Below, piece after piece: positions 11,579 to 22,188 of a DNA stretch of 41,821 bases. The position numbers were made by a program, and so were the translations under genes. The stretch covers positions 1-41,821 of the forward strand of contig NCSJ02000358.1 in the NCBI GenBank assembly GCA_002812745.2. Direction: 5' to 3'. Numbering within the stretch: position 1 is the first letter of the stretch; each line of letters starts with the position of its first letter. Under the pieces are notes generated by a model, which saw only the letters and a list, made by a program, of their open reading frames with translations, was not told the DNA's origin and ran no database searches. The DNA comes from Scytalidium lignicola (lineage: Eukaryota > Ascomycota > Leotiomycetes).

Positions 11579-12686
11579 TTATGCAGCAACAGGCTCAGTA
11601 ATTCCATCCAGAGAGAAGAATTTCCCGCTATCTTCAATCCCGCTTCGGTTGATAAAACTTAGACAACGACTGATTGACTCCTCCTTTTGGAGTGGAGCCT
11701 ATTGATGGTGATAGTTAGGATTTAGCTATAAGCAGAAATGCAGTTGGAAAGAGTTAACACATACATAAACACCAGTCCCTTCTCCAGCTAAGTCTGTATT
11801 CACCCACCCAGGATTCAGCGCAAGGAAGATGAATCCCTTTTCTTTGAATCTATGTATAATCAGCTAAAGAAGTAAGTTAATAAGACAAGACAATACTTAC
11901 TCAATATGGAACTTAAAATTTGCCATGGTGACGGCAGCCTTCGTAGCTGAATAGGAAGAGAAATTAAGTGCAGGGTTCTTAACACTGTAGCCAAGATCAC
12001 CCAGCATAGATGTCACATTGACAACCCGTTTCTCGTCACTGTTCTCAAGTAATGGAATAAGTGCGGTAGTAAAGAATACAAGACCAATGACATTTACTCT
12101 CCACTGTAATAAGATGCGCAAATGAGAAAATGGCACAAGTGGATATAACGATCAGGAACGTACTTGGTCTATCCATTCCTCAACCGTAGATTTTGAAATC
12201 CCGATAGTCCGACTCGCTCCAGAGCCAGCCATGATGCCAGCATTGCTAGAAAGTAAAGCTCAGCTTTAGTTTCAATTGTGAATATCGGTAGGTGGCTTAT
12301 TTGCAACATACTTGATAAGTAAATCCACTTTGCTCACGCCCAACTTTTTAATATCATCAACTACTGCCTACAAAACGTTTCCCGTAAGCAACAGATATGG
12401 TCTAAAGGTCTTCACTTTGATATTACTGGGAATGAATCAACATCTGTTACATCTCCTTGCACACAAACAATGTTTGGCCCAAGTAAATCTTTAAGTTGAA
12501 CCGCCTTCGACGGAGATCGAACAACTGCGATGATGAAGTTGTTAGGGTCCAGGCTTAGCTGTCTGACCCACTCAAGCTGTGTAAAGTGTTAGAATTGAAT
12601 TAATGTAAATAAAATCGAATAAATACCCCTAGTCCTCGGGAAGCACCAGTAACAACGACGACACGTTTAGATGGGAGAGACATCAT
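11579..12686 (-). CDS. Short-chain dehydrogenase/reductase (classical SDR)
   Basis: Seven exons (12686-12627, 12576-12427, 12367-12312, 12245-12164, 12103-11901, 11849-11765, 11698-11579) give 251 residues. It has the Rossmann cofactor motif TGASRGLG, the acid pocket GDVTD, the NNAG motif (LINNAGIMAG), the catalytic Ser in VTSMLG and the YSATK active site (YxxxK), then NPGWVNTD. This is the layout of NAD(P)-dependent classical SDRs, closest in style to the C-factor/sniffer-like group that reduces carbonyls in the cytosol; the substrate is unknown. The first of two consecutive ATGs was taken as the start. A 278-bp MITE lies 95-372 bases upstream, inside the likely promoter. Confidence 0.9.
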
Positions 12687-12780
12687 GTAATAAAAAAATC
12701 TCGTGTGATGGAGTCAAGATATGGAAATGGTTAAATGATATTTGTTCGATCCACTTGGCTAATTGGTTTCTTTTATAATA

Positions 12781-12889
12781 GTTCGTACGCTCGTGCGCTG
12801 TTTTATCACTGACCAACCACCCAGGGCAACCACCCAGGGGCGGTTAACGCCAAAATTCCGTCACCTTCCAAGTCACCTTTCGCTAAGTC
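12781..12889 (+). repeat. Left terminal inverted repeat of MITE
   Basis: 109 bp. Matches the reverse complement of 12962-13058 except for a few substitutions, one missing A near the inner end and an extra 13 bp caused by tandem doubling of CAACCACCCAGGG (12814-12826 and 12827-12839). Confidence 0.92.
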
Positions 12890-12961
12890 CTATTAATTAT
12901 TCAAAATTAATATAAAAACAATAATTTATGAAATTTATATGGAGATAGTTGTAATTAATAA

Positions 12962-13058
12962 GACTTTAGCGAAAGGTGACTTGGAAGGTGACGGAATTTT
13001 GGCGCCAACCGCCCCTGGGTGGTTTGTCAGCGATAAAACAGCGTACAAGCGTACGAAC
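12962..13058 (-). repeat. Right terminal inverted repeat of MITE
   Basis: 97 bp, inverted relative to 12781-12889. Holds one copy of the ACCACCCAGGG segment that is doubled in the left arm, so it is probably the ancestral form. Confidence 0.92.
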
Positions 13059-14544
13059 TATTACTATCTGTACATACACTGAACACTTTGTTAGATTGAT
13101 TAGGGTTTGTAATGCATTTGACTATGAATTAAAACACCCATCCGCATGTGACGAGGAGGCAAAGAGACTTCAATCTATTATAAATGGCCCTCTCTTAAGT
13201 CCGAAGATTTCCACTACACCAGATACCATTAGTATGATGGCTGAATGATATTGCACAATTATATTGCTAAGATATTAGAAATTAGAGGGGCTTCGGAGAA
13301 GAATATCTGGTCTTGATTGAGCTAGCTAATCCAAAGAAACACTTGTCATTTACCCTGTAAGTTGTATTTTCTTGGCTTAACATTCTTCTTTTATTGCCAT
13401 GGAATTCCTGTATAAGTTGAGCATTGTCAACTAACTCCGAAATAATTATTTGGTTTAGTCATCTGAATGGGAAAATGGGTGTCTTACTCATTATAAAGGA
13501 TGCTTTCTAGCATACCTGTTTTACTAATTAGCACTTATGCCTCTTTCTGGCAATAGATATTCTTTAGGAGCAGTAGGTTAACATTGGAAGCTTAATAATA
13601 TCCGATGTGAGTTGCTTACAAGCTTTGGAATTTGCACTTGAATTTACTTATTAAAGCAGTTTTTGACGTCATTACAAAGAATACTACTGCAGTGTAGCTG
13701 AGTCCACAAGATAATAATTACCCGTTTAGGAAAACGAGTCGCTTGTGAACATTGACCTGATTTGCTGAATNAAAAAAATGAATTGAGAATCTGCTGGAAA
13801 CAAGAATAGGTGCAAAAGAAGGTTTGTTAGAAGATTTCGTTAAGTAGGTAAAGTGCTCAGTTTGTCTAGCTTTCAAACAAACATAATCTGCTCAACATAG
13901 TCCAGTAACAAGAAGNAAAAGTGATACCTCGCCAAACCCGACACTTAAGACTATATTTATGAACAGGATGTGTCATAATTAGAAATAAGAAATAGGACTA
14001 AATAAACGCGTTAGCTTCTCTGGATGTATATACTTAACACCAAAGTGAGCTTTCTGAAGCTACATTACACAGCCGGAGATCTGACGTGAGAGCACTGCTC
14101 CGGCCGCAGCGGCCGATGAGGAGTATTACTACAGAGAGGTCAAAATTGTTTATTTTAACGTCAAGATATGTTTTCAGAGTTTGTCGTAATGATTATATGT
14201 GATAATTCTCGGTCACTGCTATACAAGTTTTGAGGAGGCCGAAGATTTCACTGCCAAGGAGCGGTTGAATGGTGAAGCGTGTTGTATATGTGGTTTCAGA
14301 AAGCATTTCTTTTGTAGAAGAAAAACGAATAGACACCACGAATATTTCAATAAAGCTGGACTATGATTTTATTTTTCGGTCTCTTTCTCTTTACTGTGAG
14401 ACTCAAACACTCGTCGTAACGTAGAGGCCGTCGATGATATTCAGGCAGGGACACAGACGGATGATAACGCATTCAGGGAAGTGAATAGCGGAAGGCTTAA
14501 TACATATATAAGATATAGAACCGTTTTNCTTTTCTTTTTATTAA
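13059..14544. other. AT-rich intergenic stretch
   Basis: About 1.5 kb between the MITE and the multicopper oxidase stop. AT-rich, with N bases at 13771, 13916 and 14528 beside short A or T runs. A coding-like segment at 13073-13248 (ending SMMAE and a stop) has no recognisable family. A small GC-rich pocket near 14090-14120 holds a palindrome. The last 200 bases are probably the 3' UTR of the oxidase gene. Confidence 0.4.
14101..14115. repeat. GC palindrome
   Basis: CGGCCGCAGCGGCCG: two 7-base arms around a single A, in otherwise AT-rich DNA. It could be a protein site or part of a degraded element end. Confidence 0.6.
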
Positions 14545-17161
14545 CTAAGTTAATTTCGTACTATGTTTATCACATAAACTCCTCGCTTGTGCTTTCTTCT
14601 CGTTATTTTCTTCATTAAAGACACCCTTTTCGTCTCCTAATACTTGAAATCCAAATGTCATCCCACTTGCTTGATGCCATAAAACATGACAGTGTATCAT
14701 CCAGAGGCCCTCGTTGTCTGCATGAAACCGGAGCACTGCGTAGCCTCGACGAGGGATGTAGACTGTGTCTTTCCTTAAGGGGTTCACTAGGTTAAATGGA
14801 CCGGCAGGTGGCTCGTCCATCTCGTAGGGGTTATATGAACCCCAGTTATAGCTAGAGTGGTAGATTGAAAGAATATAAAAATCAAACCCATGCTGGTGAT
14901 GAAATGATGTTAGTTAAGGAGTTTTGTTACATAATTCTCTTCCNTTTTTTTCTTTTTCTTTTGATTGGTGGAAGAGCATGCGTGAAAACATACCAAGTGA
15001 AAAGTATGGCCATATTCATCTAAATTATTGATGATTACATCAACCCATACAGGATCTGGTCCAGTCCAGGGTATAAGTTGGTTTTCATCCCACTGCGTAC
15101 GATCTAACAGCATTAAAGGCTTTTGAGGATCAGACTGAGGCTGCCAAGATGTGCGGTTCACGATACCCATTGGGACATTATCATGGATGGTGAGAATTAC
15201 AATGGTTGTGTAGATTACGAATGTTTTGTGTGCTTTCTCAGGGAGAGCTACATTGGGTGGGAGATCCATACCAACGGCAGTAGACAGGTTAAAGTACGAT
15301 GAGGAGATAGTTTTGGGTTCAAGTACGAGAACGGGCGCTGGAGAGGAATGGGAGATGCGGAAAGACCGGGTTGGCGTGAGTGCGAGGTTATGTGCTCGGA
15401 AGTTTCTGGGTTCTTTATTAGGCTTTGAAATAATGGGAAAGAGATTTCAGACTTACTCGGGATCTAAAGTTACTATGAGTAGAGAATCGTTGTCTTGTTC
15501 ACTATCTGCCCACTCGACAAGAATGTCCATTCTCTCGCCGGGATATAGAACCCCGATTGAATCAGCACTTTGGGCATTTGTAATGCGCTCCCCGCCATCT
15601 AGCTGCACGACCATCATTTTAGCTCCAGGAATTGAGATGGTGATCCCTGCTAATGATCTACACAAGGCTTATCAGTCGAGATTATTTCTTTCACTTCAGC
15701 TAAAGTTGAGTTAAGGAAAACTTACCCTACGTTGACAACTCGAAATCTATACTTCTTGGTTCTATCAAGTTGCATCCAGGGCAGGTCGCCTTCTTCGCAC
15801 TCAACAGGATATGCAGGCATAATCAAGGAGCAGTTGAACCTGCCTAGACCATTTACGAGAAACGAGTCTGGGACTGGCTGTTTTGTTGAAGTTAGCATAC
15901 ACTCAGCTAATTGTTCGTGCGTTGTACAACTTGAGAATTGAGTTTGTTAACATACTTCAAAGGCCAAGCTCTTCACGTTCATGAACCTTGCCAGAATCTC
16001 ACTTCCAGGAGGGTGATACCAGTCTCCTACTAAGAGAAGGCGTTCCTCCTGGTAGCCGTATTCAGCAAGTTCAGTTCCAACGTTACTGTCAGTGGCAGTA
16101 GCCGGTTTATGGATAATTAGTCCTCCATAGAGACCATCGGCACGATGAGCTCCTGAATGAGCGTGGTACCTACTGTTGTTAGATATGTACTGTAACTTGA
16201 CTAACTTGACGGGTCAAGGCAAAGATATGGAGAGAATATAACTCACCAGAAATTTCCAAACTGGTCATCATCAATCTTAAATTGGTAGGTGAAATTCTGG
16301 CCTGGAGGTATACCACACTGGGTAAAGGTAACAACTCCATCCATATGATTTGTACCTTCAAATTTTTTTAGTCTAAGTAAAGGTTCGTTTTAAAAAGAAT
16401 TATGATTTCCATGCATCCAACAGACGGCTAGAGAATAAGACATGACTGAAGATGGCAAAGAGAGACAAACCTGTCATGTGTAATCCATGCCAGTGTATTG
16501 ACACGGACTCATTGTTCTGTTGGTTATTGTGTACATCGATGATGAGTGTATCACCCGAGCGAGCCTCAACAGTAGGCCCTGGGAATTCATCTATGTTCCA
16601 AGTGAGTCAATACTTAAGCACAACATATATGGGATAACTAAGGCTAATGATATTGTGATGATTATGATGGGGATAAAGAATAGGGTTGACAAAGGGACGT
16701 CCACCTGGGGAGAATTGGGGGAGACCAGGGAGGGTAACAACCAACCCACCATTGATTAGCAATACATTTTTCAGGACGCCATCTGGGGCCCGTGGACCCA
16801 ACTTGATATCCCAATGCAGATGGATTGAGGTTGGCTTGCGCGAGACGTGGTCAGCAGGGTGCAGACTTTTTGTTAGCTCGAGGACTGTGCTTGCTGGCAG
16901 CAGCGACATGGTCGAGCTTGAGATATCTGCTTCTTCTTGGCCATCGGGGCGACGATAGTCCTTGCCATTGCCAGTGTTCTGCAAAAATTGTAGGATATTG
17001 TCGGGCGACTGGTGGTCTAATGGACGCTGGAGTGTCTCTTGCTGGTGATATAGGAGGAAGAGAACAACCAAGCCGACCATTGCAGCCACGGCAATGAAAG
17101 CAGTCTTGCGCTTGTGCCGCACTGAAAGGATGACCATTGTTCCATGCATGCTTCCACGCAA
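14545..17161 (-). CDS. Membrane-anchored multicopper oxidase (laccase/pigment-oxidase type)
   Basis: Eight exons (17161-16750, 16590-16471, 16355-16247, 16169-15956, 15877-15726, 15657-15457, 15405-14994, 14892-14545) encode 655 residues. All four copper signatures are present: HWHGLHM near residue 170, WYHAHSG at 214, HTFHLHG at 536-542 and [12 protein letters not shown] from about 607 with an axial Met. Multicopper oxidases oxidise phenols or metals and reduce O2 to water. There is no cleavable signal; instead a basic stretch (RHKRK) precedes a single hydrophobic helix at about residues 20-38, so it is probably a type II membrane protein with the oxidase domains outside or in the lumen. [17 protein letters not shown] resembles the fungal pigment-type (Abr1-like) or Fet3-like clades more than classical laccases. 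Substrate not determinable. Start could also be the internal Met 5 or 9. Confidence 0.93.
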
Positions 17162-17568
17162 GGGACCGGTAGAATTGTCACTGTTGCGGCTTTTGCAGCT
17201 TTACATACTGACTCAGCATCCGGATGGCATCTGATAACAGTGTCGGAATGCCGGCAAGTTCGTAGAATCAACTTCGACGGGACGTGGGCTTTTTTCTTTT
17301 CTTCTTTTCTGTTCGTCCTTGAGCGGTGGCTGGCACTGCGTGTCTTGTTGGATGTTTTCTACGCGTTCTCTTTTCTTCTCTGCATCCTCAAGGGCTCGTG
17401 CCTTGCAGTAGCAGCTTCCTAGCAACGTCGTCTTTCACGGTGCAGGTGCTATCGAGTGGGCCTGGAACAGATACGAGTGTAAGTAAGAATACATTTGAAG
17501 ACAAGGCGGGTGGTCGTTATACGAGCGGTCGAGCGTGAGATCAGTCAACACCATCAAATGAATGCGTG

Positions 17569-17574
17569 CACGTG
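17569..17574. promoter_or_regulatory. CACGTG E-box
   Basis: Palindromic CACGTG about 410 bases upstream of the oxidase start and 820 upstream of the phospholipase start. A possible bHLH factor site; single copies occur by chance. Confidence 0.3.
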
Positions 17575-18167
17575 CGGGAGCAGCGCCCTCCAACCTCCAA
17601 CCTCCATCTAAACCCCTCCACAAGCTTCGCAAAACCCCTCGAGGTTTCCCTTGTCTATTCCATGTCGCTCTCCATGTCCTATGCTAGACAGGGAAGATGC
17701 CGCGATAGGCTCAACTGGTTCAAACCCCGAGAAATTACCCGTCAAAGAACAGGCAAAGCGCTGCGGTAACGAAAGCTCACTAACAGCTTCTAGAACACCC
17801 TTTGCGGTCCCAATCGGAGGGCAGAGGACAAGCACACCTGTTCGGAGATGGAAAACTAAGCTTCCCATGGGTGGAAAACAAGCTTATTGGCACTGGTGTT
17901 ATTGTCTTAATGCAACCTACAGTGCTGATATTGCTGGGGCTCGCTTGTTGTCAGCAAGAGTGGGATTGGTCCTGGACCGCGCATGATTGCAGTGGAGCAA
18001 GGTGTTCGCATTGAGCACTAGGTCGCATGTCGAGCTGCACCAGTGAGTTGATGGATGTTCGTCAGCAGCTAAGACTAACTCATGTACGGAAGACTATCAC
18101 TTTACTGCTTGCCTGTTTTAGCAATGGTAGAAGGTGGTACTGGGAAACTCGAGAGCCCTAGATTCTA

Positions 18168-18175
18168 CACGTGGG
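18168..18175 (+). promoter_or_regulatory. Candidate phosphate-starvation (Pho4/NUC-1-type) site
   Basis: CACGTGGG, about 220 bases upstream of the phospholipase C ATG. This is the preferred core of Pho4/NUC-1 bHLH regulators, which induce phosphate-scavenging enzymes. Site and gene function agree; binding is inference. Confidence 0.45.
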
Positions 18176-18299
18176 CAAGTGAACAAAACATCCCAGACCC
18201 AGCTTCTAACCGGTCTGAAGCCGGGTGCCTTGCAATGCAGCTAATGTCTGTTCGCAAGGACAAGGTGAAGAAGAAAAAAGAGCTCCCCTGGCAAGAAAG

Positions 18300-18305
18300 T
18301 ATATA
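18300..18305 (+). promoter_or_regulatory. TATA box of phospholipase C gene
   Basis: TATATA 92 bases upstream of the ATG at 18397, normal core-promoter spacing. Confidence 0.5.
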
Positions 18306-18396
18306 GAGCCCCCGAGTCCGCACCCGTGGAGTCGGGAAGTAGCAGCAGCGATCTTCAAGTCTTCACAATCCCTTGTCCGGGTGCCATCTTGCCAAG

Positions 18397-20796
18397 ATGA
18401 AGTCCGTCAACACCTACTTTTCTTTGGCTGCCCTTGCCTCCCTGGCACAGGCTGGCTCCCTCAAAGACATCAAGCATGTTGTTATGTTCATGCAAGAGAA
18501 CCGAGCCTTTAACCACGTGAGATTTACCCCCTCTATTATTTACTTCAATTGTGTCTTAGCATCTCAACGATTGTTGAAGTAAATGAATAGCATATATCCT
18601 TGCTTAACACTCGTGTTTTGTCTTTGGTGCTCTGAGCAATTGGCTAACTAAAACTCACAATGTAGTACTTCGGTACAATGGCTGGTGTCCGTGGTTTCTC
18701 TGATCCCAATGCCCAGATAAACCCCGATGGCAAGTCTGTATTCTACCAGTAAGTTTCAATCTGTGCCTGAGATCATAAGTCTTGCCGATTTTATTAACCG
18801 GTGCCATCTGCATAGGGAGGTTATTCCAGAGATGTCTCCTCTCACGGACACTCTCCTTCCATTCTACCTAAATGATGCTGGTGGTTACTACGTCAATGCC
18901 ACTCAATGTATGCAAGCTGGTAGCAACGTGTGGGCTCCTAACCACGCTGCCCTCAATGGTGGCCTTAACAACCACTGGCCTATGAACAATAGCGAATGGA
19001 GTTGGGGATACTTTAAGAAAGAAGATATTCCCGTGCACTACGCTATTGCTGAATCCTGGACTGTTGCCGACATGTACCAGGTAGGTAAATCTTGGGGATA
19101 TTTGCTATAAAAAAATTGACACATTAAATAGGAGGGCGTCATGTCCTGCACTGACCCCAACAGAGTTACCTGGATGTCTGGTACTGTCAACATCCCAGGT
19201 GGCAAGCAAAACGCAAGCCAGGGTGGTCCAGTCTTGGACAACAACAGAACCCCAGGTATGAAAAACTATAGGTTACAGTTATCTTGAAATGCGACTGACG
19301 GGTATATCAGGTTGTGAGATTGACGCCCAAGGCCAGCCATTCAACTGCTACCCATTCGACTGGAAAACCGTCCCGGAATTCTATGAAGATGCTGGTGTGA
19401 CATGGCAAGTTTACCAGGACACCGACAACTACGTCGATGACCCATTGGTTTTCTTCAAGCTTTTCCAGAACCTCAAGTCCGACACGTCTCTATACAACCA
19501 TGGTGTCGCATTCAACGCCAACAACAGCTTGGACGCTTTCTACGCCGATGCTGCTGCGGGTACTTTGCCTCACGTTAGCTACATTGTCGGCCCCGGAGAG
19601 TTGAGCGAACATCAGCCAAACAGACCAATTGATGGAGGTTGGCTTCAGAAGCAGATCGTTGAGGCTGTTGTTAACGGAAAGGGTTACAACGACACCGTTC
19701 TTATGATCAGCTACGATGGTAAGCGCCAAGTATACTGGTTTTGAGGACACAGCTAAATTAGATTTGCAGAAACTGGAGGATGGGGTGACCACGTCATTCC
19801 ATACCACTCCCCTGCAGGAACTCCGGGAGAGTGGATTGAGGACCCTTACGGAGAAGTTGGATACACCTACTCTGGACCTGGTAAGCCCTCTCACCAAAAT
19901 TTGCTGATAAGCTACTAACGGCCTAGGTTTCCGTCTTCCATTCTACATCATCTCTCCCTGGACCCGTGGTGGACACGTTTTTACCGAGCACGCAGACCAC
20001 AACTCCCAAATCATGTTTGTTGGTAGGTTATTTTGTGGACTTATTGAGATCAATTTATTAACATTATCTCAGAAGAATGGCTTTCCGAGCTTGGATACAA
20101 TGTCACTACTGACCAAATGACTGACTGGCGAAGAAGCCACATGTCCAAGTTGGTGAATGCATTCGACTTTGACCATGTAAGTTCATATATCCACCAATTG
20201 TTGTGTATTTTGACTAAATTATGTAGCCTGACTACTCTATTCCAACCCTTCCTGATACTCCAGCTCCCCTCACTGACTCTAATGGAAATTTGCTTGGCCC
20301 AGGCCCCTGCCAATCCGAATATCCTAACCAAAACCCACCAATTCCATGGGGTCAGCAAACTGAGGCTGGATCACTCATTTCAGAAGACGGATTCAAGACC
20401 GTTCGCGGATACCTGACCGAAGGTCGATACCTTGTCTTCGAGCTCGGTGGCTACGCCCTCACCAACCCTGGTTCATCATCCACCACTTTTACTGCAACCA
20501 AGGCAACTGAAGCCCACGAGACCATCAACCAGCGCTGGGTTGTGCACGCCTTGACCGACGATGGCAACCAATTTACCATCAGCAGTGCGCTTGATGGCCG
20601 ATACATTGGGTCCCACGTCTCTCTGGTTAACCACAACACTGGTGCTGAGACCTACACCGTTACCTACCTCTCAGGCTCTGGATACGCTCTCCAAAAGGAG
20701 AATGGAGACTACCTCACCATTGATGATAAGGGAACCGTGCAGATCACCAGCAAGGTTACCTACTTCCAAACATTCAGCGTTACTTACTCTTCTTAA
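18397..20796 (+). CDS. Secreted phospholipase C (phosphoesterase family)
   Basis: Nine exons (18397-18516, 18666-18748, 18816-19080, 19132-19255, 19311-19718, 19770-19880, 19927-20022, 20073-20176, 20227-20796) give 626 residues. Residues 1-19 (MKSVNTYFSLAALASLAQA) are a signal peptide. The phosphoesterase domain starts at once with MFMQENRAFNHYFG (usual ENRSFDHYFG), then SYDETGGWGDHV and EHADHNSQIMF, the conserved metal/phosphate motifs of bacterial-type non-haemolytic phospholipase C. The last 150 residues form a beta-rich C-terminal domain. It would cleave the phosphodiester of phosphatidylcholine-like lipids outside the cell. The D in 'SFDHYFG' is N here; whether that matters is unknown. 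A Pho-type site and TATA box lie upstream. Confidence 0.94.
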
Positions 20797-21878
20797 ATGT
20801 AGCAGAGGGGTAAGTTTTCTGGATATAGGACGGCAAAGCATGCTTTATATTTAAGGGAATGTGACAATATAAATAGTCCTAATTGGAAACTGTTTCTAGA
20901 ATCAAAATATAGAAAAAGAAAAAGGTTATGAATATGAATATGAATATTTTAAACGTGCAAGATTTATTTATCCTATTAAGAGATGATATTTTTGTCTGGT
21001 ACACTTAATATCATAAGAGATACTATTAAGAATGGCAAAATCACCACTATGAATGGTTAATTGACCACCCTGCATTGGTATTCGACCACGCGTTGAATGC
21101 ATTTTGAAAATGGAGCATTCATATTCCTAGAAATATCATTCCTGCATTGCCATCACTCTTGATACCCTGCAGAATGATCTTTTATTTCTTGTTGTGACGT
21201 AGAAGAAAATGTGCCTCCAGGTAAGAGAAGTTGTCGTTACGTTCTGCGTAAGAAGTTCACAAAATAAGGTGTTTCTAATTAAGACAAGTGGAAAAGGGTG
21301 TAAAGATATTTATAATCCCTCTTCTAGTAGGTCACACCAATTAAGTCTCACTATACCATGGCAGGAACCATTATCCTCCTCAGAGACAAAGTTATGGCAT
21401 TCTTGCAACCATAAACCAACCAACTATTCGCTCTAAGATCACGTCTTCGTGGATCTTCAAAATCATCTTGCCGACATTATTTCTATTTCAGAACGTGAAT
21501 AATTTATATCTAGCATAACAAGCATATGATCCCTTGTCTTAATTTGTTGACACTTGTAGTTATCTTTTCAAACTTTTCGTGTATGTACTTTGATAATCCC
21601 AGTTCAACTTTCCTGCAGTTTCATACCATCATATGCAGAAGAAGGCGAGCTGGAAATAAGGTAAACATAGGTTTGACTATGTAGTTTCACTACGTATGGA
21701 ATGAGCAAGCCACGGTGATGAATGACATATTGTCTTGAATAATTCATTCCGTATCTTAGAAGTTGATTTACTAAATACGCTTTAATTGGTGACTAATTCA
21801 CAAACAAGAATAAGAAATATCAAGCTAGCGGTATAAGCTAATCTCACCAGATATTGGAGGCAAGCTTGTATGCGTGTC

Positions 21879-21886
21879 TATAAAAA
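21879..21886 (+). promoter_or_regulatory. Orphan TATA box
   Basis: TATAAAAA followed by about 105 bases of CA-rich leader-like sequence and an ATG at 21994 whose frame stops after five codons (stop at 22009-22011). It looks like a core promoter and 5' UTR whose gene is lost. Confidence 0.4.
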
Positions 21887-22120
21887 GGCATGCTTCCTCC
21901 TACCGATACAATGTACCTCTTCACACCTAGGAAGCTTAAAACAATCATAACATCCCAAACACAACACTTCTCACAATTTTTATTTTTAAGACCATGGCGC
22001 TAAATAACTAGTATGTAACTCTATCGATCTAGCCGTTATAAGTAGAGTTCGTTGCTGGAATCTTCTATACAGGCAACCACTTCTAGGCTCCGTAGACTAG
22101 AAAAAACTACTTCTAGGCTC

Positions 22121-22188
22121 CGAACCATTTCTAGTGCCGAACCATTTCTAGTGCCGAACCATTTCTGAGCTCTGAACCATTTTTGGGT
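22121..22188 (+). repeat. 17-bp minisatellite
   Basis: Unit CGAACCATTTCTAGTGC occurs exactly at 22121 and 22138, then in diverged form at 22155 and 22172. Just before it, CTTCTAGGCTCCG occurs twice 30 bases apart (about 22079 and 22109). Confidence 0.85.

Larger units (their letters stand above)
12781..13058. mobile_element. MITE with long terminal inverted repeats and TA target duplication
   Basis: A 278-bp element with near-perfect inverted termini starting GTTCGTACGC and ending GCGTACGAAC, flanked on both sides by TA (12779-12780 and 13059-13060). The arms run 12781-12889 and 12962-13058 and enclose about 72 bp of AT-rich DNA. No coding capacity. A TA duplication and this size point to a non-autonomous Tc1/mariner-superfamily element (including the Fot1/Pogo type), mobilised by a transposase encoded elsewhere. 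The whole unit could fold into a very stable hairpin if transcribed. Confidence 0.93.
17162..18396. promoter_or_regulatory. Divergent promoter region between oxidase and phospholipase C genes
   Basis: 1.2 kb separates two divergently transcribed genes, so it must hold both promoters. It contains CACGTG at 17569-17574, CACGTGGG at 18168-18175 and a TATATA box at 18300-18305. The open frames inside it overlap on both strands and show no domains. Confidence 0.6.

Noticed and set aside
13073..13248. Coding-like segment ending in SMMAE after the MITE
   Set aside because: No recognisable family, no start outside the MITE and no clear splice context; too weak to call a gene.
17435..18512. Several overlapping open frames on both strands in the oxidase/phospholipase promoter region
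   Set aside because: No domains, overlapping in multiple frames and located where two promoters must be.
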